Source: Moorena bouillonii PNG
GTDB taxonomy: Bacteria; Cyanobacteriota; Cyanobacteriia; Cyanobacteriales; Coleofasciculaceae
Direction of reading: 5' to 3'
DNA length: 34,178 bases
NCBI RefSeq assembly: GCF_001942495.1
Contig: NZ_MKZS01000001.1
Location: forward strand, 2,499,277-2,533,454
Shown: one piece after another, positions 1-9,528 of the stretch
Layout: the number at the start of each line of letters is the position of its first letter
Numbering within the stretch: position 1 is the stretch's first letter
The notes under the pieces: generated by a model
Seen by the model: only the letters and a program-made list of their open reading frames with translations
Told to the model about the DNA's origin: nothing
The model's database searches: none
Program-made: the position numbers and the translations under genes

Positions 1-281
1 CCTGTTTATTGTGGAGCCTTTATAGTTAGCAGGTTATGCAGAAAAGGGTTAAATACTTTTGAATAGCGATGCAGCGCGGTCTTGGGGGTTTCCCCCATGA
101 GCGACTGCATCAAGACAAGGCTCCACTATCTTACGGTAACTATCGCCTTTGGCGACGCTTGGCCGTAGGCCACGCCAAAGGCGAACGCGAACAAACCATG
201 AGCGACTGCCGTGGTTTCCCCCACTCGCGCTTTGCATCAAGACAGGGTAATTATCCTGACATGATATAAGTCATGTTTCGT

Positions 282-365
282 GTAAGCATATGCGCTACGC
301 GCATTGGCTGATAGCTGTTCGGTGTAGCGTGCGCGTAGGCCGTAGGCCTTTAGCTGAATGCTTAC
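282..365. repeat. Small inverted-repeat element (GTAAGCAT...GCTGAATGCTTAC)
   Basis: This 84-bp unit begins GTAAGCAT and ends GCTGAATGCTTAC, the same ends as the larger element at 9611-9857. Its interior is a mosaic of GCGCTACGCGC and GTAGGCC palindromes. I see no obvious target duplication around this copy, so it may be an old insertion or an internally deleted member of the family. Confidence 0.55.
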
Positions 366-660
366 AGTTGGTTTTGACCCCCTAACCCAATTTTGGGGAT
401 TAATGATGTCAAAGTACCTCATAATTTTGGGACATACAGGGGCAATGGGTAAGTTCTGTCCTATTTATTTGAATCAGTTTGAAGCTATTGAGATATAGCG
501 TTTCGTGTAGGAGATGTAAACCTGTATGGTCTTTTTTTCTTGTCCAATAAAACTCCGGCCCCTCCTGGGAGAGGTTAGGGGTGTGTTCCTCTTGCCTTTT
601 GCCTTTTGCCTCTTGCCTTTTTCAGCAATTCGTGTGTTTACAACCCAGATACAAACGCTA

Positions 661-713
661 TAGTTAAGCGATCGCGTTTTCCCCCCTGAGTCCTGACCTG
701 ACATTAATTAAAA
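661..713 (+). promoter_or_regulatory. Upstream segment conserved between the two paralogous TE-TPR genes
   Basis: These 53 bases directly before the start codon match 29090-29142 with only a few differences (shared TAGTTAAGCGATCGCG, CCCTGAGT, CCTGACATTAATTAAAA). Similarity starts abruptly at TAGTTAAGCG. The segment contains a HIP1 site and no clear Shine-Dalgarno sequence. It is probably the duplicated leader or promoter region; I cannot fix a transcription start. Confidence 0.5.
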
Positions 714-3700
714 ATGGCATCCTCCACTCCCAAAGAATCCAGTGTTAATCCTTCGAGCCAAACCGAGTCTGAAAGTTTGGTTTCAGATTTCTGGAAATCT
801 GTTAAAACTAACATCAAATTAAAGCATCAGGCTCCTCCAATTAAGCCTGTCCAACGTAACGGAAATCTACCCCTTTCCTTTGCCCAGGAGCGGCTGTGGT
901 ATCTCGACCAGTTGCAGCCTGGTAACTCTTTCCATAATATGCGTATGGCCCTTCGCCTCCAGGGTGTACTCAACATAGACGCACTGGAGCAAAGTCTGAG
1001 GGAAATTCTGTGCCGCCACGAAATCCTACGCACCACATTTACCGCTGTGGATGGCAAACCTGTGCAAGTCATCTGCCCAAATATCTCCCCAAATATCTCC
1101 CCAAATATCTCCCCAAATATCTCCCCAAATACAGTATTGGAGTTGCCAGTAGTAGACCTCCAGAAACTCCCTAAAACTGAGCGGGAAACTGAAACTCACC
1201 GACTAGCCACTGAAGAGGCTGAAAAGCCTTTCGACCTGGCACAAGGACCATTGTGGCGCTGCAAACTCTTGCGCCTGAGCGAAGAGGAACATGTACTGAT
1301 CTCGACAATACACCACATCATTTTTGACGGTTGGTCTAATGCTGTTTTCTGGCGAGAAATGGTTGCGCTCTACGAAGCCTTTGTCACCGGGAAGCCGTCG
1401 CCACTTCCTAAACTCCTGATTCAGTATGCTGATTTTGCTCAATCACAACGACAATGGCTGCAAGGTCAAGTGCTGGAGTCTCAGCTTGACTACTGGAAGC
1501 AGCAATTACGTGGTCATGTTCCCCAGTTAGAATTGCCCATTGACTACCCAAAACCCACTGTCCCAACTCACCAAGGTAGACTTCAATATCTAGCACTATC
1601 TAAACACCTCACCAAAGCCCTCAAGACCCTGAGTCATCAGGAGGGTGTGTCTCTGTTTGTGACATTACTGGCGGCATTTAAAACCTTACTTTATCGATAC
1701 ACAGGTCAGGAAGACATGATTGTGTGTTCTCCTGTGGCCGGTCGCAATCGAGTGCAAACCAAAAAGTTAATTGGATACTTTAACAATATTGTTGTAGTGC
1801 GCACTGGACTGGGGGGAAACCCAAGTTTTCGGGAAGTAATCGGTCGTGTCAGCCAAGTCACCTTAGGAGCCACTCAACACCAAGACTTGCCCTTCCAGAA
1901 GCTGGCAGATCTGGTTCCCATTCCTCTGTCGAGAGGGATGTTTGCTCTGCAAAATACCCCAAGTCAACCCGAACAGATGGCAGGCATCACGGTTAGTCTT
2001 CTGCCTTCAGATCGGCAGACGGCAGATTTTGATTTGTTCCTGTCTATGCAGGAGACGGGAGGACAACTCAACGGGAGGCTACAGTACAAAACTGATTTGT
2101 TTGAGGCAGCTACAATTACCCAGATGCTAGAGAATTTCCAGGCTTTACTGGAAAGTGTCATTGCTAATCCGGATCGGCATCTGGAGGAGTTGCCCTCTTT
2201 TGGAAAGGCAAACCCGATTGACGCAGTGGGGTCATCGTCCGCGATCGCTATTGAACCCGGAAAAATAGAAACAGTCCTAGCACAACATCCCGATGTCGAA
2301 GAAAGTCTGGTCACTATTCAGGAAGACCCACCGGGGGAAAAGTGCCTGATCGTCTATGTAGTCCCAAATCAGAAACAGGTTCCCAGCCTAAAGGAACTGC
2401 GCCGTTTCCTGAAGCAGAAGCTACCCAACTATAGGGTACCTTCAAGGTTTGTTCCCCTAGAGGCAATGCCCCTCACAACTGACGGTAACGTAGACTATAC
2501 TGCTCTACCAGCTCCCAACTTGATCAGGCAAACCCCAGAACAAGCCTATGTAGCACCTCGCACCCCCATTGAGCAAAAGCTAGCAGAAATTTGGGCGAAA
2601 GTCCTTTGGCGAGACCAAGATGTAGGCATCCATGACAACTTCTTTGACCTGGGAGGACATTCCTTACTGTCGATGCGCCTAGTGGCAGAAATTGAGGAAG
2701 CCTTCCAGAAAACACTCCCTTTAGCATCCCTATCCCAGTTAGCTACCATTGCTGAACTGGCTAGCTTTTTGGAGCAGGCAGCCGAATCAACACCAACACC
2801 CTCAGTCTTACCACCAATATCCCCACCATCATCACCCTTCCCTGAGCTGTCACCAGAAATCTATCGCAAACTATTGGCCTACAATGCTGGACGCAAAGGT
2901 CAACGAGCCGCCCCCAACTCCTTAATAGTAGGCATGAACACCTCTGGAACAAAGCAGCCCCTGTTCTGGTGTTCAGGACGGTTTCAACTCGTAGTTCAAC
3001 TAGCTGAGTATCTAGGTCAAGACCAGCCCACCTATGCCATACACTCAGGGCAGTCTGCTATAAAATACACCAACGATAATATCAAAGCCTTAGCAGCATA
3101 TTACGTCAGGGAAATTCTCACCATCCAGCCATCTGGGTCTTATTTACTGGGAGGAGGCTGCCATGCTGGAACGATTGCCTTTGAAATTGCCCAGCAACTA
3201 CTCAGTCAAGGCAAAACCATCACCCTGCTATGCCTACTCGAAAAATTCATCCCCCAACTCTATCCAGGCCGGGTGGCACTTTTCTTCGGTCGAGACAGTG
3301 AGTTCAACCCTTACAACTCTTTCCAGAACCTGGAGTTAGGCTGGCGTAAATTTTATCAGGGAGGATTTAGTATAGACCTGGTGTCTGGAGCCCACGGACA
3401 GTTCTGGTATCAACCCCACATCCACGTATTCATCCCAAAATTACAGGCTGCCATCGAGAACGCTCAGAAGGAGGAAACATTACAAACTGCCATCGAGAAT
3501 ACTCAGACAGAGGAAACCGGACAGATTTTCTCTGAGAAAGCCTATCGAGCTGAGCTTGTTGCCCGACCATCCTTGGTAGCTTCGGCGGGAGAAACCATCT
3601 CGATTCCGATCACAGTCAAGAATATTTCTTCTGTGACCTGGCTATCGACCCATAAAAGTGCGATCCGACTAGGAAATCACTGGTTAGATCAGACCACAGA

Positions 3701-4910
3701 AGTGATACAGTGGTCTGATGGTAGAGTAGACCTGCCATCGGATTTGCCACCAGGGGAAGACATTGAATTGTCCTTGGAGGTGACCACGCCAGTCGAATCT
3801 GGTCACTACTTGTTAGAACTGGATCTGGTGGAAGAGGGGATAACTTGGTTCAAAGATTTTGGTTCCCAAACCACCACCGTTGAGGTGAGTGTCAATCCTG
3901 AGCAGGAGACGATTACCTTAGAGCAAGACAATCCTGAAGTTTATCGCTGCCGAGGTCACTGGGAATTTGAGAAAGGGGATGTAGACAGAGCCATCATCAA
4001 CTACCAAAAAGCCCTTCAACTCGATCCAAGTGGGCCAGTTGAAGTCTATCAAAACCTAGGAGACGCTCTGAGTCAGCAAAAGCAGTTTCCATTAGCCATA
4101 ACTGCCTACACCAAAGCTCTTCAGTTACAGCCAGACAATGGACATGTTTATTTTAGGCTCGGCAATGCTCAGCTGGAGGAAAAGGAGCTAGATAGTGCCA
4201 TTGCCAGCTACCAAAAAGCGATTGAGCTGGCTCCTGCATCGGCTTGGATACACCAAAACCTAGGCAAAGCTTTGCATAAGCAAGGACAGTTAGAGTCCGC
4301 CATCGCTAATTACACCAAAGCCATCAAATTACAGCCCGATATGCCGGAGCTTTATGTTCAATTAAGTTCTGTTCAGCTCAGACTTGGACAAATCGAGTCA
4401 CCCATAGCCAACTACACAGAAGCGATTAGGTTGTTATATCCAAACAATCTGAAGGTTTATTGTCAATTGGGCAACGCTTACCTAAGAAACGGGGATAGAA
4501 AAGCAGCGATCACCTGTTATCAAAAAGTGATCGAGGTCAATCCATCTTATGCTGACGCCTACCGACACTGGGGGAATGCTCTGACTCACTTCGGGGAGCT
4601 AGAGTCGGCCATAGCCTATTATCAAAAAGCAATTGAATTGCAGCCAGACAATCCCAATTTTTATTATATGTTAGGCAATGCTCAGCTTAAGCAAGGGGAT
4701 ATAGGAAATGCGATCGCTTCTTATCAAAAAGTGATTGAGTTGAATCCCAAACAGTTTAGAGCGTACACAAATCTGGGATACCTTTTCAACAAGCTTGGGC
4801 AACTAGATCAAGCCTACGCTGCTTACACTAAAGCCATACAGTTACAACCCAAAAGTCGAGTTGTGGCTCGCAGCTTGGAAAACCTCAGGCGAAAAAAGGG
4901 GGGGATATAG
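714..4910 (+). CDS. NRPS-like protein: condensation, adenylation remnant, carrier, thioesterase, Ig-like, TPR
   Basis: A 1398-residue protein. Residues 1-50 look disordered. A condensation domain follows to about 480, with intact HHIIFDG near residue 200. The adenylation core is missing: only the C-terminal subdomain remains (about 510-595), and its A10 motif reads DGNVDYTALP, so the catalytic Lys of the usual NGKVD is Asn. A carrier domain has GGHSL with Ser650. The thioesterase has GGGCHAG with Cys816 in place of the usual Ser, then LLEKF and GAHGQF supplying likely acid and His. An Ig-like module (about 945-1058, with SDGRVDLP and EEGITWF) precedes about nine TPRs to the end. The carrier must be loaded in trans if it works. 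The substrate is unknown. The gene is a paralogue of the one at 29143, which lacks the condensation, adenylation and carrier parts. Domain calls are firm; function is not. Confidence 0.9.
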   Translation: MASSTPKESSVNPSSQTESESLVSDFWKSVKTNIKLKHQAPPIKPVQRNGNLPLSFAQERLWYLDQLQPGNSFHNMRMALRLQGVLNIDALEQSLREILCRHEILRTTFTAVDGKPVQVICPNISPNISPNISPNISPNTVLELPVVDLQKLPKTERETETHRLATEEAEKPFDLAQGPLWRCKLLRLSEEEHVLISTIHHIIFDGWSNAVFWREMVALYEAFVTGKPSPLPKLLIQYADFAQSQRQWLQGQVLESQLDYWKQQLRGHVPQLELPIDYPKPTVPTHQGRLQYLALSKHLTKALKTLSHQEGVSLFVTLLAAFKTLLYRYTGQEDMIVCSPVAGRNRVQTKKLIGYFNNIVVVRTGLGGNPSFREVIGRVSQVTLGATQHQDLPFQKLADLVPIPLSRGMFALQNTPSQPEQMAGITVSLLPSDRQTADFDLFLSMQETGGQLNGRLQYKTDLFEAATITQMLENFQALLESVIANPDRHLEELPSFGKANPIDAVGSSSAIAIEPGKIETVLAQHPDVEESLVTIQEDPPGEKCLIVYVVPNQKQVPSLKELRRFLKQKLPNYRVPSRFVPLEAMPLTTDGNVDYTALPAPNLIRQTPEQAYVAPRTPIEQKLAEIWAKVLWRDQDVGIHDNFFDLGGHSLLSMRLVAEIEEAFQKTLPLASLSQLATIAELASFLEQAAESTPTPSVLPPISPPSSPFPELSPEIYRKLLAYNAGRKGQRAAPNSLIVGMNTSGTKQPLFWCSGRFQLVVQLAEYLGQDQPTYAIHSGQSAIKYTNDNIKALAAYYVREILTIQPSGSYLLGGGCHAGTIAFEIAQQLLSQGKTITLLCLLEKFIPQLYPGRVALFFGRDSEFNPYNSFQNLELGWRKFYQGGFSIDLVSGAHGQFWYQPHIHVFIPKLQAAIENAQKEETLQTAIENTQTEETGQIFSEKAYRAELVARPSLVASAGETISIPITVKNISSVTWLSTHKSAIRLGNHWLDQTTEVIQWSDGRVDLPSDLPPGEDIELSLEVTTPVESGHYLLELDLVEEGITWFKDFGSQTTTVEVSVNPEQETITLEQDNPEVYRCRGHWEFEKGDVDRAIINYQKALQLDPSGPVEVYQNLGDALSQQKQFPLAITAYTKALQLQPDNGHVYFRLGNAQLEEKELDSAIASYQKAIELAPASAWIHQNLGKALHKQGQLESAIANYTKAIKLQPDMPELYVQLSSVQLRLGQIESPIANYTEAIRLLYPNNLKVYCQLGNAYLRNGDRKAAITCYQKVIEVNPSYADAYRHWGNALTHFGELESAIAYYQKAIELQPDNPNFYYMLGNAQLKQGDIGNAIASYQKVIELNPKQFRAYTNLGYLFNKLGQLDQAYAAYTKAIQLQPKSRVVARSLENLRRKKGGI
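1077..1131 (+). repeat. In-frame 12-bp tandem repeat (PNIS)
   Basis: Four perfect copies of CCAAATATCTCC and a partial fifth lie inside the condensation domain, encoding four PNIS units near residues 122-137. A multiple of three keeps the frame whatever the copy number, so slippage would change a loop length only. It sits in the N-terminal lobe, before HHIIFDG. Confidence 0.95.
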
Positions 4911-5003
4911 AAAAAGGGCTGTTGGAGCGAGAGCCAGATAAAATGCGATCGCGTCTTTGAGTGTAAAAGTTATAGAACAAGAATTCACGAATCACTTAAG
5001 TTA

Positions 5004-7691
5004 ATGAGTAAATCAAAAATTAAAAACCAAAACCCAATCTTGACTTGGGTAGCTAAAGGTAATGCCCTCATAGAACTGGGAAAATTTGAGGAAGCTGAAG
5101 CAGTATTCCAGGAACTTTCCCAGAAATACCCTGAAAAAAAACAAGGCTATGGAGGTTTGGCTCGTGTAGCGATACATTGCCAACAGTGGGAGCTGGTTGT
5201 TGAAAGACTTGATTTAGCAATTAGCCTTTTTCCAGGTGATTGGAAGTTTCTGTTGCAGAAAATCAATGCCCTATTGAATATTCCCTTATTTGAGGAAGCC
5301 AAACAGCTAATTCACGCTGGACAATCACGGTTTACCCAAAACATACAATTCACTATCGCTGAAGCGAATTTCTTCCAAAAACAATATAATTACCGAGAAG
5401 CCCAAAAAATCATGAAAACAGCCAATCTAAGATATCCGGAAAATTTGACTATTCAACTTGAGATGGCTTACAACCATTTACAACTTGGCGAAATTCAAGA
5501 CGCCAGAAGCCTACTAGATAAACTTAAACAGAACAGCTGGTGTAAAAAAATGCATCGATTTATAGAACTTTACTTAAAAGTTTTGAGCTATGACTATGAT
5601 AATAATCTAGGTGAACTTAAGCAATATATTCAGGAAATTATATCAAGCCCAACGTTTAATAGCCAATGGTTTAATAACGGGCTGCTCATCCAGTATGCCC
5701 AAGTATTAGTTAGTCAAGGTCATTATCAAGAAGCCTATGAATTATATAATCAGTTAACCAGACAGGCTCCTGGTAACTCAATGGTTTATAAAAAACAACT
5801 TCTTGGCCTATTTGAATTAGAAAAAATTACTAATATTGAAAAATTCAGCAATTTTGAGCAAACCCCTCAATTAGGGATTTTAGTAGAAGAAACTAGTCAG
5901 TCCCTACAGGCTCGACTCACCTCTTATCTAGGCACTCATTCAGACTTTACAGAAATTAATAGTTTTTTGGGGAAAGTTATTAAAAAAAATCAACAACTAT
6001 CAAGCAGCTATAAAACCGTTTTATTGAATACTTATATTTCTCCATTTGAGGTCTATAAAATCGCTTTTATTATCCTAGATAATATCCTAAATAAAATCCC
6101 GTTTTCCTTGGTTAGATTAGGGGATGGAGAAGGGCATTTTTTAGACTACCAAGAAACATTTCAGGATTTACAAAATCAGGATCGTGAAGAAACACAAATA
6201 CTTTTTTGGGGTAATGTACAGATAACTAGACATGACTTTAAAAAACTTATTCCTGACTATGTTTCAGCTATCAAAAATGCTGATATAATCGGAATTCCAG
6301 AACTCTATAGATTTTGTAAATCATTAAATTCTCAATTAATAAAAAACAATTATGGACGAGAAATGCGAGGGTTACTTTCTATAATTAATACCCTAACTGA
6401 TTCAAAATTTAATCAGGAACACTCTAGGGATAAACTTATCAATCAAACCCTGACATCCTGTAACATTCATCACGATCTTGAGACCTGGGGACTTTATCGA
6501 TTAATTTTCAATCACTTAAAGGAATGTTCAGTGATTTCATGTCACGATAATATTAGTCAAGTTCTCAGAGAAAAATACGGAGTTGCGGTTAACCGGTTAT
6601 ATAAAATACCGTCAGAATATAAATTTTCGCAACTGTTTAATTATGAAGACCAGCAAGCTCAACCTCATTATCCTTACTATTTTCATCAAATCTGTTCCGA
6701 AATTACTGTCTCCTATAGAGGAGAGGTATTTCTGGTGGCTGCAGGTTTCTTAGGCAAGATCTACTGTAATATTATCAAAAATCGCGGGGGTATTGCCCTT
6801 GATATTGGCAGTATTGCTGACTATTGGCTAAATTACAAGACAAGATGGAGTCTTCAGGGGATTCCTAATCCTAATTACTATGGGAAGTTTGCGAAACTAA
6901 TTAATAGGGATCTAAGGGGGGCTCAAGGAGCTTCATTGTCTTTACAAAAGTTAAATCAAAAAAATTATAAGTCAACTTATTACTGTGATAGAAATATATA
7001 TAGCGCAAGCGACCTGTTTTCAGAATGGGGATCGGTTAAAGAAAAACTCTTTCTTATCACTGGTCATCCCAGATGTGGTTCCGGATTTATGAGTAACCTA
7101 TTCAGACAATTGGGATTTGATATTGGTCATGAAAAACTCTGTCAAGATGGTATATCAAGCTGGTTAATGGCTGTCAAAGACCTTAAGGCTCCTTGGGGAG
7201 ATCAAAGTGCCTCTTACTACGTTAAGTTTAACTATTTAATTCTCTATGTCAGAAATCCTCAAGATGCTCTGCAATCAATCCTGTTAGAAAATGAAGTTGA
7301 ACGTTCGTTTAATTTCAGAAGAAACCATATCCTGAGACAACTTGATTTTGATATCAATCAATTTACTCATCCTTTGGATAAGGCTATTGCCTCTTTCCTA
7401 GGGTGGAATAAAATTATTGAGCTTCAAAAACCTGATCAAGTCGTCAAAGTAGAAGATTGTCTTGAAGATATTAAAAGGTTTATCACTCAAAAATCCCTGG
7501 CTAAGTTATTACCTGATGTTGTAGAAAATGTTTTGAACAACACCAAGATCAATAACAGCTATCAAAAATTTGCTAAAACCAAGCCTAACTTGACAGCAGA
7601 AGATTTTATTAAAATTGATAAAACTCTCAAACAAAATCTGATAAAATTCTGCAAAGCTTATGGTTATGATCATAATTTTATTGGCGGATAA
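5004..7691 (+). CDS. TPR protein fused to a GT-D-like glycosyltransferase and a sulfotransferase
   Basis: An 895-residue three-part protein. Residues about 10-290 are TPR-like helices. The middle part has RLGDGE near residue 371, then ISCHDN, AAGFLGK and GGIALDIGSIADYW, which match the GT-D fold (DUF1792-like) where the DGE motif binds the sugar nucleotide and metal. From about 680, FLITGHPRCGSGF resembles the 5'-phosphosulfate loop of PAPS-dependent sulfotransferases, followed by YVRNPQDAL, which fits the 3'-phosphate-binding arginine segment. The protein could add a sugar and a sulfate to the same glycan; that is inference. It starts 93 bp after the previous gene and is more A+T-rich than it. 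There is no signal peptide or membrane segment. Confidence 0.8.
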   Translation: MSKSKIKNQNPILTWVAKGNALIELGKFEEAEAVFQELSQKYPEKKQGYGGLARVAIHCQQWELVVERLDLAISLFPGDWKFLLQKINALLNIPLFEEAKQLIHAGQSRFTQNIQFTIAEANFFQKQYNYREAQKIMKTANLRYPENLTIQLEMAYNHLQLGEIQDARSLLDKLKQNSWCKKMHRFIELYLKVLSYDYDNNLGELKQYIQEIISSPTFNSQWFNNGLLIQYAQVLVSQGHYQEAYELYNQLTRQAPGNSMVYKKQLLGLFELEKITNIEKFSNFEQTPQLGILVEETSQSLQARLTSYLGTHSDFTEINSFLGKVIKKNQQLSSSYKTVLLNTYISPFEVYKIAFIILDNILNKIPFSLVRLGDGEGHFLDYQETFQDLQNQDREETQILFWGNVQITRHDFKKLIPDYVSAIKNADIIGIPELYRFCKSLNSQLIKNNYGREMRGLLSIINTLTDSKFNQEHSRDKLINQTLTSCNIHHDLETWGLYRLIFNHLKECSVISCHDNISQVLREKYGVAVNRLYKIPSEYKFSQLFNYEDQQAQPHYPYYFHQICSEITVSYRGEVFLVAAGFLGKIYCNIIKNRGGIALDIGSIADYWLNYKTRWSLQGIPNPNYYGKFAKLINRDLRGAQGASLSLQKLNQKNYKSTYYCDRNIYSASDLFSEWGSVKEKLFLITGHPRCGSGFMSNLFRQLGFDIGHEKLCQDGISSWLMAVKDLKAPWGDQSASYYVKFNYLILYVRNPQDALQSILLENEVERSFNFRRNHILRQLDFDINQFTHPLDKAIASFLGWNKIIELQKPDQVVKVEDCLEDIKRFITQKSLAKLLPDVVENVLNNTKINNSYQKFAKTKPNLTAEDFIKIDKTLKQNLIKFCKAYGYDHNFIGG

Positions 7692-7759
7692 ATTAAGGTT
7701 ATAATTGGAAAAATCAGCTAAATTAATTCATATTAAATAATCACTTTTTAGGTAAGTTC

Positions 7760-9232
7760 ATGAGTAAGTCAGACCCTAAGCAGAGTAATGTACAGGACGC
7801 TATTGACTATTATCGTAAAGTAATTCAACTTGATTCCAATCAACCTCCAGGACTGTACCAGAGATTGGGAAATCAATTACTTAGGACAAATCATGTACAG
7901 GAAGCTGAAGCAGTTTTCCAAGAACTCTCACAAAGGTACCCTGAAAAGCTGCAAGGATATGAAGGTTTAGCTCGTGTGGCACAACAAACTCAGCAGTGGG
8001 AGTTGGCACAACAAAGGTGGGAGAAAGTGCTGGAGTTGTCCCCGAACCATATCCGGGCTTTGGTTAGTAAGGGGAATACACTGATAGAGTTACGAAAATA
8101 TCAGGCAGCGGAGGCAGTTTTCGAGGAACTGTCACACCAGCATCCTGATCAGCCCCAAGGCTATGAAGGTTTGGCGCGTGTGGCACAACAAACTAAGCAG
8201 TGGGAGTTAGCCCTGGAGCGTTGGAATATCGCAATCAGTAAGACAAAGGCGAAGTCGAGCTATATCGGAAAATGCAGATTATTAGTTCGTTTTGTTGAGG
8301 ATGAAAAAGCATTTAATGTCATCGATACTCTTATTGCTGAAAAAGGAGATGATCTAGAAATATTACTAGCCAAAGCTGATTTACTCATGTCAGCCTTAAG
8401 ATTTGACGAGGCAGTTAAACTCCTTATAGGATTAAGGAATGACCATCCAGAAAATTTGAAAATTAAGCTCTTACTCTCTCAAGCTCTCATCGGAGCGAAA
8501 CACTTTGATGAAGCCAGTCGCCTAATCGAAGAACTGCCCAACTATCAGAATTTCTCTCAAGGAATCATTAAACTCCTAAAAACCTGGCAAAAAAACTACC
8601 AGAGTGGAATTAGCTTTGAGCAGCCAAAAATTTTTGGCATAGGGTTAAGTAAAACGGGAACAACTTCTCTTGATAAAGCGTTTATTATTCTCGGCTATGC
8701 TTCACTTCATTTTGAAAATCCTATCACTAAAAAAGTTATCGATTTAGAAGATATTTTGTATTATGATGCCTTCTCAGATGCCTCGATATGCTTCAGATTT
8801 GAAGAATTATTTTTTGCTTTTCCAAATGCTAAATTTATCTACACAGAACGAAATTTAAAAGATTGGATTAACTCCATATCTAATTTGTTTATTTACCGTG
8901 GCTTCAGTACCCCTACAGGAGTGAAAGCATGGCTTAATAAACGTGAATTTAGTATGATTGAAAAAGTTCGGTTTAATTTAATTCATCGTTATGCCTTTGA
9001 GAGTTTATATGCTAACCATTCGACTTGGGAGGAGGTATATACATCTTTTGAGAGACGAGTCAATAATTTTTTTCAAGACAAACCACCAGAAAAATTATTG
9101 AAACTAAATATATGCAGTGGTGAGGGCTGGGAAAAGCTCTGCAAATTTCTAGAGGTTCCAGTTCCTTCCCAACCATTCCCTCATCTGAATAAAGGTCCTG
9201 GCAACCAAAGTCATCTTTCCTTAGTTCTGTAA
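7760..9232 (+). CDS. TPR-sulfotransferase fusion
   Basis: A 490-residue protein. Residues 1-270 are TPRs, including two near-identical stretches (AEAVF.ELS..P, QGYEGLARVAQQT) that also occur at the start of the protein at 5004, so the two share a TPR ancestor. From about 288, IFGIGLSKTGTTSLDKA is a clear sulfotransferase phosphosulfate-binding loop of the family with GLSKTGTTSL, followed by FPNAKFIYTERNLKDWINS, which fits the strand that ends in the PAPS-contacting Arg. It would move sulfate from PAPS to a hydroxyl group; the acceptor is unknown. It sits 68 bp after the previous gene in the same direction and may share its transcript. Confidence 0.82.
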   Translation: MSKSDPKQSNVQDAIDYYRKVIQLDSNQPPGLYQRLGNQLLRTNHVQEAEAVFQELSQRYPEKLQGYEGLARVAQQTQQWELAQQRWEKVLELSPNHIRALVSKGNTLIELRKYQAAEAVFEELSHQHPDQPQGYEGLARVAQQTKQWELALERWNIAISKTKAKSSYIGKCRLLVRFVEDEKAFNVIDTLIAEKGDDLEILLAKADLLMSALRFDEAVKLLIGLRNDHPENLKIKLLLSQALIGAKHFDEASRLIEELPNYQNFSQGIIKLLKTWQKNYQSGISFEQPKIFGIGLSKTGTTSLDKAFIILGYASLHFENPITKKVIDLEDILYYDAFSDASICFRFEELFFAFPNAKFIYTERNLKDWINSISNLFIYRGFSTPTGVKAWLNKREFSMIEKVRFNLIHRYAFESLYANHSTWEEVYTSFERRVNNFFQDKPPEKLLKLNICSGEGWEKLCKFLEVPVPSQPFPHLNKGPGNQSHLSLVL

Positions 9233-9528
9233 CTGGTAGGACTTAGGAAGTTTATTTGATTTTGCCCTCCCTAACCCCCCAATACTGCCGGGAATTAGCG
9301 GATACTTCGCTTTTTTACAGATGGGGATTTCAGAGTGCCTTGCGTAATTCCTGACTGGAAATGTAGCAGAATACCAGCAATTACTAGTTATCATAAAATA
9401 AGTACCTGGACATAAATTATGTTAACTCTGTTCAGGGCTCTCTAGGAATTATGGGTACTGGGTAAGGATTCAGCCTACCGCTATCAGCTATCAGCTAAAA
9501 TGGACCGAAACCTTGATCTGGCAACCAT

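Larger units (their letters stand above)
1..713. other. Repeat-rich intergenic region
   Basis: I see no convincing gene here; the short open frames lie across palindromic repeats. About 60-260 carries two degenerate copies of the GATGCA...TGCATCAAGAC palindrome that is perfect at 10366. A hairpin with 11-bp arms (CGCCTTTGGCG at 144-154, CGCCAAAGGCG at 173-183) lies between them. A small inverted-repeat element is at 282-365. Around 590-625 is a run of TTGCCTTTTGCC-type short repeats. The last 53 bases (661-713) are conserved upstream of the paralogous gene at 29143. Confidence 0.7.

Noticed and set aside
1942-2314. Open frames on both strands over the NRPS-like gene
   Set aside because: They are shadows of the long frame, with no motifs or ribosome sites.
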